Positions 58,938-64,000 of a stretch of 64,000 bases of DNA are shown here, piece after piece. Location of the stretch: contig NZ_BJYY01000001.1 in assembly GCF_007991755.1 (NCBI RefSeq), forward strand, positions 248,001 to 312,000, given 5' to 3'. The notes beneath the pieces are model-generated. The model saw only the letters and a list, made by a program, of their open reading frames with translations, searched no databases and was not told the origin of the DNA. How positions within the stretch are numbered: the first letter of the stretch is position 1; every line of letters starts with the position of its first letter. Both the position numbers and the translations under genes were made by a program. This stretch comes from Cellulomonas aerilata (GTDB lineage: Bacteria; Actinomycetota; Actinomycetes; Actinomycetales; Cellulomonadaceae).

Positions 58938-59327
58938 TCAGTCCCGGTGGCGGTCCGGGCGCCGGACGACCAGCCCCAGCACGACGCCGACCACCGAGAT
59001 GATCAGCGCCCCGACGACCGCGTTGCCGAAGCCGTCCACGCGCAGGCCCCAGGTCGTGAGCTCGGTGACCCAGGCGGTGAGCATGAGCATGAGCGCGTTC
59101 ACCACGAGGGTGAACAGGCCCAGCGTGAGGATGTAGAGGGGGAACGCCACGAGCTTCACCACCGGCTTGACCACGGCGTTGACCAGGCCGAATACGAGCG
59201 CGACCACCGCCAGGACGCCCAGCCGCTCCAGCGTGGTGGCGCCGCCGACGACCGTGATGCCGGCCAGCAGCACGGTGGCGAGCCAGATCGCGATCCCGTT
59301 GACGACGACACGCTGCACGAACCCCAT
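58938..59327 (-). CDS. Phage holin family (PF04020-type) membrane protein
   Basis: 129 residues from ATG 59327 (MGFVQRVVVNGIAIWLATVLLAG). Four hydrophobic helices and the family phrase ALVFGLVNAVVKPVVKLVAFPLYILTLGLFTLVVNALMLMLT are diagnostic of this widespread membrane protein. Despite the database name it is a chromosomal housekeeping family of unknown role, not evidence of a prophage. A slightly longer frame upstream is Arg-rich shadow. It converges on the hydrolase gene with 4 bp between. Confidence 0.9.
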   Translation of the reverse strand: MGFVQRVVVNGIAIWLATVLLAGITVVGGATTLERLGVLAVVALVFGLVNAVVKPVVKLVAFPLYILTLGLFTLVVNALMLMLTAWVTELTTWGLRVDGFGNAVVGALIISVVGVVLGLVVRRPDRHRD

Positions 59328-59412
59328 GGCGCGATGATCGCACCGGACCGGCACCCGTCGGCCCACCGTCCCGACGGTCTCCCACCCCGGCGCCGATGGC
59401 ATGCTGGGCCGC

Positions 59413-60492
59413 GTGACACCGCCCCGCGTGCCCCTCCGTCCGGCCGTCGCCGACCTGCCGGCCTACGTCCCCGGGGCACGCGTCCCGGTCGGCGCGGCGG
59501 CGTACAAGCTGTCCTCCAACGAGAACCCGTTCCCGCCGCTGCCGTCGGTGCTCGCGGTGATCGACGACGCGGCCGCGGACCTCAACCGCTACCCCGACAT
59601 GTACGCCACCGAGCTCACCGAGGCGCTCGCGGCCCGGCTCGACCTCGACCCCGCCGGCGTGGTCGCCGGCACCGGGTCGGTCGCGGTGCTGGGGCACGTG
59701 CTGTCGGCGGTCTGCGGCGCCGGGGACGAGGTCGTCATCCCGTGGCGGTCCTTCGAGGCCTACCCGATCGCGGTGGCCGTCGCGGGCGCCACCGCGGTGC
59801 CGGTGCCCCTCGGCCAGGACAGCCGCCTGGACCTGCCCGCCATGGCGAAGGCCGTGACCCGGCGGACCCGCGCCGTCCTGGTGTGCACCCCGAACAACCC
59901 GACCGGCCCCGCGGTGCGGTCCGACGAGCTCGAGGCGTTCCTCGACGCGGTCCCGTCCGACGTGCTGGTCGTCCTGGACGAGGCCTACGTCGAGTTCGTC
60001 CGTGACCCCCGCGTGCCGGACGGCCTCGCGGTCCTGCGCGACCGTCGCAACGTCGTCCTGCTGCGCACGTTCTCCAAGGCGTACGGGCTCGCCGGTCTGC
60101 GGGTGGGGTACGCCGTCGCGCGTCCCCGGCTCGCCGCCGGCATCCGCGCGGTCGCGACGCCGTTCGGGGTGTCGCACGTCGCCCAGCGCGCCGCCGTCGC
60201 GTCCCTGGCCGCCGAGCGCGAGCTGCTCGAGCGGGTGGACGCCATCGTCGAGGAGCGCACCCGGCTGCTCACAGGGCTGCGCGCCCAGGGCTGGACGGTC
60301 CCGGACAGCGAGGCGAACTTCGTGTGGCTCCCGCTGGGCCCGCGTGCGGCCGACTTCGCCGCCGACGCCGCCGCGGCGGGGGTGCTCGTGCGGCCGTTCC
60401 CCGGCGACGGCGTCCGGGTCAGCGTGGGGGAGCCGGAGGCCACGGACCTGCTGCTGGGCGTCACCGCGGAGTGGCGGCACACCCGGGTCTGA
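59413..60492 (+). CDS. hisC: HisC/Pat-family aminotransferase (histidinol-phosphate or aromatic)
   Basis: 359 residues from GTG 59413 (MTPPRVPLRPAVADLPAYVPG); ATG 59401 is a possible start four codons earlier. A class II aminotransferase with YKLSSNENPFPPLP, VVAGTGSVAVLGH, TPNNPTG, VLDEAYVEF and the PLP lysine in RTFSKAYGLAGLRVGYA. The LPAYVPGA...YKLSSNENPF opening is nearer to actinobacterial Pat (HisC2, aromatic amino-acid aminotransferase) than to the HisC of a his operon, and no his genes are nearby. It lies upstream of the 2-oxo-acid dehydrogenase operon but has an intervening regulatory region. Confidence 0.88.
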   Translation: MTPPRVPLRPAVADLPAYVPGARVPVGAAAYKLSSNENPFPPLPSVLAVIDDAAADLNRYPDMYATELTEALAARLDLDPAGVVAGTGSVAVLGHVLSAVCGAGDEVVIPWRSFEAYPIAVAVAGATAVPVPLGQDSRLDLPAMAKAVTRRTRAVLVCTPNNPTGPAVRSDELEAFLDAVPSDVLVVLDEAYVEFVRDPRVPDGLAVLRDRRNVVLLRTFSKAYGLAGLRVGYAVARPRLAAGIRAVATPFGVSHVAQRAAVASLAAERELLERVDAIVEERTRLLTGLRAQGWTVPDSEANFVWLPLGPRAADFAADAAAAGVLVRPFPGDGVRVSVGEPEATDLLLGVTAEWRHTRV

Positions 60493-60506
60493 GGATGTCT
60501 ACAACG

Positions 60507-60520
60507 ACGTCCCGGGACGT
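60507..60520. promoter_or_regulatory. 14-bp palindrome downstream of hisC
   Basis: ACGTCCCGGGACGT, a perfect palindrome 15 bp after the hisC stop and 24 bp before the tandem operators. It could be a short terminator stem or a protein-binding site. Confidence 0.3.
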
Positions 60521-60543
60521 TCTGTACGCGCTCACGGCCTAAC

Positions 60544-60572
60544 CTACGGTTGCGTAGCCTACGCTTTCGTAG
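60544..60572. promoter_or_regulatory. Two tandem operators CTACG-N4-CGTAG before the dehydrogenase operon
   Basis: CTACGGTTGCGTAG (60544-60557) and CTACGCTTTCGTAG (60559-60572) have identical arms and centres 15 bp apart. Outer flanks AACC...GGTT extend the pair into one larger inverted repeat. They lie 72 bp before the E1alpha start. The CTACG...CGTAG form is typical of TetR-family operators; no such regulator is encoded in the window. Confidence 0.7.
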
Positions 60573-60643
60573 GTTACCGACCCGCGCCGCGGGACCGCGC
60601 TCGCCACCGCGAGCCCGCGCTCGTCCCAGCGAAGGAGACCCGC

Positions 60644-61816
60644 GTGAGCACACCCGCCCCGGACGTCGACCTCGTCCAGCTGCTCACCCCGGCCGGCGAG
60701 CTGCGCGAGCACCCCGAGTACTCCCCGCGGATCGCGCACCTGGACGCCGGGGACCTGCGCGGGATGTACCGCGACATGGTGCTCGTCCGCGCGTTCGACA
60801 ACGAGGCGACGTCCCTGCAGCGCCAGGGCGAGCTCGGCCTGTGGGCGCAGAGCCTGGGGCAGGAGGCCGCGCAGATCGGCTCCGGACGCGCGCTGGCCCC
60901 GCAGGACTACGTCTTCCCGTCCTACCGCGAGCACGGCGTCGCCCACACCCGCGGCGTCGACCTGCCCGACATCCTCAAGCTCTTCCGCGGCGTCGACCAC
61001 GGCGGCTGGGACTCCGACGCGCTGCGCTTCCACCTGTACACGCTGGTCATCGGCTCGCACACGCTGCACGCCACCGGGTACGCGATGGGCGTCCAGCGCG
61101 ACGGGCTGGTCGGCACCGGGGACCCGGCGCGGGACACCGCCGTGGTGACCTACTTCGGTGACGGCGCGACCTCGCAGGGCGACGTCAGCGAGGCGCTCGT
61201 CTTCGCCGCCGTCGCCAACGCCCCGCTGGTGCTGTTCTGCCAGAACAACCAGTGGGCGATCTCCGAGCCGACGTCGCGCCAGTCCCGCGTCCCGCTGGCC
61301 CGCCGCGGCGACGGCTTCGGCGTCCCGGGGGTCCGGGTCGACGGCAACGACGTGCTCGCGTCCTACGCGGTCATGTCCGAGGCGCTCGAGCGGGCCCGGT
61401 CCGGGGGCGGCCCCACGCTGGTCGAGGCGTTCACCTACCGGATGGGCGCGCACACCACCTCGGACGACCCGACGCGCTACCGCACGTCCGCCGAGGACGA
61501 GTACTGGCGCCAGCGCGACCCGATCGACCGGCTGCGCGCGTACCTGACCTCGATCGGCGAGCTGGGCGACGACTTCGTGGCCGCGCTCGACGCCGAGTCC
61601 GCCGAGCTCGGCCGGCGGGTCCGGACGACGGTCCGCGCGATGGGCGCGCCGTCCGCCACCACGATGTTCGACCACGTGTACGCGACGCCGCACGCGACCC
61701 TGGATGCCGAGCGCGCGTGGTTCGCCGAGTACGAGGCCTCCTTCGAGCCGACCGAGCAGGCCCAGGCCCTGGACCGCGCCGACGAGCGCCCGACCGTCGG
61801 AGAGGTGGCCCTGTGA
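60644..61816 (+). CDS. 2-oxo-acid dehydrogenase E1 component, alpha subunit
   Basis: 390 residues from GTG 60644 with GAAGGAG before it. The thiamine-diphosphate motif GDGATSQGDVSEALVFAAVANAPLVLFCQNNQWAIS matches GDG-X(25-30)-NN. YRMGAHTTSDDPTRYR holds the phosphorylation-loop-like region. It decarboxylates a branched-chain 2-oxo acid or pyruvate. Actinobacteria normally use AceE for pyruvate, so a branched-chain (bkdA) role is likelier, but sequence alone does not decide. First gene of an operon with E1beta and E2. Confidence 0.93.
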   Translation: MSTPAPDVDLVQLLTPAGELREHPEYSPRIAHLDAGDLRGMYRDMVLVRAFDNEATSLQRQGELGLWAQSLGQEAAQIGSGRALAPQDYVFPSYREHGVAHTRGVDLPDILKLFRGVDHGGWDSDALRFHLYTLVIGSHTLHATGYAMGVQRDGLVGTGDPARDTAVVTYFGDGATSQGDVSEALVFAAVANAPLVLFCQNNQWAISEPTSRQSRVPLARRGDGFGVPGVRVDGNDVLASYAVMSEALERARSGGGPTLVEAFTYRMGAHTTSDDPTRYRTSAEDEYWRQRDPIDRLRAYLTSIGELGDDFVAALDAESAELGRRVRTTVRAMGAPSATTMFDHVYATPHATLDAERAWFAEYEASFEPTEQAQALDRADERPTVGEVAL

Positions 61817-62886
61817 GCCAGCACACCGAGCAGCAGGTCGCACAGCCGGCCGGCCGTCCCGCCGCCCCGCCCCTCGCCACGCCCCCCGCCACGGGCGTCC
61901 AGCGGCTGACGCTGTCCCGGGCGATCAACGCCGGCCTGCGCCGCGCGCTGGAGACCGACCCGAAGGTCCTGCTGATGGGCGAGGACATCGGTGCCCTCGG
62001 CGGGGTGTTCCGGGTCACCGACGGGCTGCAGAAGGACTTCGGCTCCGACCGGGTCGTGGACACCCCGCTCGCGGAGTCGGGCATCGTCGGCACGGCGATC
62101 GGGCTCGCGATGCGCGGCTACCGCCCGGTCTGCGAGATCCAGTTCGACGGCTTCATCTTCCCGGCGTTCGACCAGATCACGACGCAGCTGGCCAAGATCC
62201 ACTACCGGTCGCGCGGCCGCCTGACCCTGCCCGTCGTCATCCGCGTCCCCTACGGCGGTGGCATCGGCGCGATCGAGCACCACAGCGAGTCCCCCGAGGT
62301 GCTGTTCGCGCACACCCCGGGCCTGCGGGTCATCACCCCGGCCACGCCCGCCGACGCGTTCGTCATGATCCAGCAGGCCGTCGCCTCGCCCGACCCGGTG
62401 CTCTTCTTCGAGCCCAAGGGCCGGTACTGGGACAAGGGCGACGTCGACCTGGGGATCACGGCCACCGCGGACGACGTCGCGTCGATGGACCGGGCCCGCG
62501 TCGCGCGGGCCGGGACCGACGTGACCGTCGCCGCGTACGGCGCGTCGGTCGCCACCGCGCTGCGGGCGGCCGAGGCCGCAGCGGCCGACGGCGTCAGCGT
62601 CGAGGTCGTCGACCTGCGCAGCGTCTCCCCGCTGGACGCCGAGACGCTGGTGGCGTCCGTGCGCCGGACGGGGCGCTGCGTGGTCGTGCACGAGGCGCCG
62701 GTCTTCTACGGCACCGGCGGGGAGATCGCGGCCCGGGTCACCGAGGAGTGCTTCTTCCACCTGCAGGCGCCGGTGCTGCGGGTCGGCGGGTTCCACACGC
62801 CGTACCCGGTCAACAAGATCGAGCACGACTACCTGCCCGGGGTGGACCGGGTGCTCGACGCCGTCGACCGCGCCATGTCGTTCTGA
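61813..62886 (+). CDS. 2-oxo-acid dehydrogenase E1 component, beta subunit
   Basis: 357 residues from GTG 61813, overlapping the E1alpha stop by 4 bp. A transketolase-like pyrimidine-binding domain with LLMGEDIGALGGVFRVTDGLQKDFGSDRVVDTPLAESGIVGTAIGLAMRGYRPVCEIQFDGFIFPAFDQI, then the C-terminal transketolase domain (VVDLRSVSPLDAETL, VVHEAPVFYGTGGEIAARVTEECF). The first 30 residues are a Gln/Pro/Ala-rich extension not seen in most homologues. It completes the E1 heterotetramer. Confidence 0.94.
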   Translation: MSQHTEQQVAQPAGRPAAPPLATPPATGVQRLTLSRAINAGLRRALETDPKVLLMGEDIGALGGVFRVTDGLQKDFGSDRVVDTPLAESGIVGTAIGLAMRGYRPVCEIQFDGFIFPAFDQITTQLAKIHYRSRGRLTLPVVIRVPYGGGIGAIEHHSESPEVLFAHTPGLRVITPATPADAFVMIQQAVASPDPVLFFEPKGRYWDKGDVDLGITATADDVASMDRARVARAGTDVTVAAYGASVATALRAAEAAAADGVSVEVVDLRSVSPLDAETLVASVRRTGRCVVVHEAPVFYGTGGEIAARVTEECFFHLQAPVLRVGGFHTPYPVNKIEHDYLPGVDRVLDAVDRAMSF

Positions 62887-62951
62887 CGGCCCGGCGTCCC
62901 GACGCCGCGCGGCCACCGCGCCCCCTCGACCTCCCCCTGACTGGAGCACCC

Positions 62952-64000
62952 GTGCCGACCTTCGAGCAGTTCCGCCTCCCCGACGCCGGCGAGGGCCTGA
63001 CCGAGGCCGAGATCGTCGCCTGGCACGTCGCGGTCGGCGACGCCGTCACCGTCAACCAGACGATCGTGGAGATCGAGACGGCCAAGTCCCTGGTCGAGCT
63101 GCCCAGCCCGTTCACCGGCGTGGTCACCGAGCTGCTCGCCCAGCCGGGCACGACCGTGGAGGTCGGCACCCCGATCATCGTCATCGACGTCGACCCGACC
63201 GGGACGCCCGCCCCGGCGCCCGCCGCGCCTGCCGCGACGGCAGCGGCCGGGTCCGGCACGCCCACGGGCACGACGACCGGCACGACGACGACCGGCACGA
63301 CGACGACCGGCACGACGTCGCCGGCCCCGGCGGGCGACGGCGACGCGGGCGGTGCGGTGCTCGTCGGGTACGGCGTCGGCGGTCACGCGGCGCGCCGGAC
63401 CCGCCGGTCCGCGGGCGCCGCCCCGGCCTCGTCGTCGGCCGAGGCACCTGCCGCGGGCCCCGCCGCCGCGCCCGCGTCCGCCCCGGCGCCGGCCCCCGTC
63501 GCCGCGCCGCAGGCCCCGGCGACGCCGCCGTCGGCCCCGGACGCCGGACGCCCGGCCCGGCACGCCCTGGCCAAGCCCCCGGTCCGCAAGCTCGCGCGGG
63601 ACCTCGGCGTGGACCTGGACAGCGTCAGCGCGACCGGCCCCGGCGGGATCGTCACCCGCGAGGACGTGCTGGCCCACGGGGCCGAGACCGAGCCCCGCAC
63701 GCTCGCCACCTACCCCGGCGACGACTCGCCGTGGCTCGCGTCCGGCGCCGTCTCGCCCGACGGCCGCGAGACGCGCGTCCCGGTGAAGTCCGTCCGCAAG
63801 CGGACCGCCGAGGCGATGGTCGCCAGCGCCTTCACCGCCCCGCACGTGACCGTCTTCCACACGGTCGACGTCACCAAGACGATGCACCTGGTGACCCGGC
63901 TGCGCGAGGACCGCGAGTTCGCCGACGTGCGCGTCACCCCGCTGCTGATCGCGGCGAAGGCGCTCATGCTCGCGGTCCGGCGGCACCCGGAGATCAACGC
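62952..64000 (+). CDS. 2-oxo-acid dehydrogenase E2 component (dihydrolipoamide acyltransferase), 3' truncated
   Basis: The frame is open from GTG 62952 to the window end, about 349 residues. One lipoyl domain (1-80) has the lipoylation lysine in VEIETAKSLVELPSP. A long Ala/Pro/Gly/Thr linker follows, containing TGTTT repeats coded by a 15-bp unit (about 63264-63315). The E1/E3-binding domain is PVRKLARDLGVDLDSVSATGPGGIVTREDVL, and the first part of the catalytic domain is VPVKSVRKRTAEAMVASAFTAPHVTVFHTVDVTKTM. The acyltransferase active site HxxxDG lies beyond the window. It transfers the acyl group from E1 to CoA. Confidence 0.93.
   Translation, partial: MPTFEQFRLPDAGEGLTEAEIVAWHVAVGDAVTVNQTIVEIETAKSLVELPSPFTGVVTELLAQPGTTVEVGTPIIVIDVDPTGTPAPAPAAPAATAAAGSGTPTGTTTGTTTTGTTTTGTTSPAPAGDGDAGGAVLVGYGVGGHAARRTRRSAGAAPASSSAEAPAAGPAAAPASAPAPAPVAAPQAPATPPSAPDAGRPARHALAKPPVRKLARDLGVDLDSVSATGPGGIVTREDVLAHGAETEPRTLATYPGDDSPWLASGAVSPDGRETRVPVKSVRKRTAEAMVASAFTAPHVTVFHTVDVTKTMHLVTRLREDREFADVRVTPLLIAAKALMLAVRRHPEIN

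Noticed and set aside
58938-59327. Prophage remnant, from the holin-family name
   Set aside because: This family is a common chromosomal membrane protein and no phage gene is near it.
1-64000. tRNA or rRNA genes
   Set aside because: No cloverleaf with a GGTTCRANNCC arm and no rRNA-like sequence was seen on either strand, though a covariance search was not possible.

Overview
This window comes from a very GC-rich actinobacterium, probably a member of the Micrococcales close to Cellulomonas. The evidence is the extreme third-position GC, many GTG starts and 4-bp stop/start overlaps, and a gene order also found in mycobacteria: ino1, padR, a class A penicillin-binding protein, then rpsF-ssb-rpsR-rplI-dnaB. 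Genus is inference; no rRNA or tRNA gene is visible. The long antisense open frames are GC-driven shadows and were left out.

Layout. 1-3.1 kb: a truncated MFS transporter, then the padR-ino1 pair with a clear PadR-type operator. 3.4-11.7 kb: a cell-wall synthase, three ribosomal protein genes with ssb, a strong terminator, a frame-shifted phosphotransferase pseudogene behind a MATE exporter, and dnaB preceded by a cluster of DnaA-box-like 9-mers. 11.7-17.5 kb: a TPR-GGDEF diguanylate cyclase, a class B penicillin-binding protein behind a 49-bp tandem repeat, an acyltransferase and small proteins. 17.6-25.8 kb: oxidoreductases (alditol oxidase with a small monooxygenase, two FAD proteins, an SDR) and a large lipoprotein.

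25.9-32 kb is an envelope-stress locus: ECF sigma factor SigK, anti-sigma RskA, a NrdH-like redoxin, a fasciclin lipoprotein, an EamA transporter and DipZ (CcdA-thioredoxin). Near-identical SigK-type promoters (CCRTCC-N15-CCGAAY) stand before sigK and before the fasciclin gene. 32-40 kb: an RDD protein, a flippase-type protein fused to a degenerate kinase-like domain, a small HTH protein facing it across two palindromes, a CPBP protease, and a four-gene regulator/ABC exporter operon.

40-45.3 kb: a DUF222/HNH endonuclease under a perfect LexA box, and a csoR-copZ-copA copper operon with a CsoR-like operator. 45.5-54.2 kb: a heme cluster (hemL-B-D-C and hemE-hemY on the minus strand, hemA on the plus strand) that covers glutamyl-tRNA to coproporphyrin but has no ferrochelatase or ChdC. 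54.2-64 kb: purB, a second EamA transporter, a WXG-like small protein with an alpha/beta hydrolase, a small membrane protein, a HisC/Pat aminotransferase, and the start of a 2-oxo-acid dehydrogenase operon (E1alpha, E1beta, truncated E2) behind two tandem CTACG-N4-CGTAG operators.

The least explained items are the intergenic GCCGAGTGCGACGTC inverted-repeat element (two copies 44 kb apart), the twin 16-bp palindromes at 35.8 kb, the 49-bp repeat at 13.9 kb, and the WXG-like/lipase pair.
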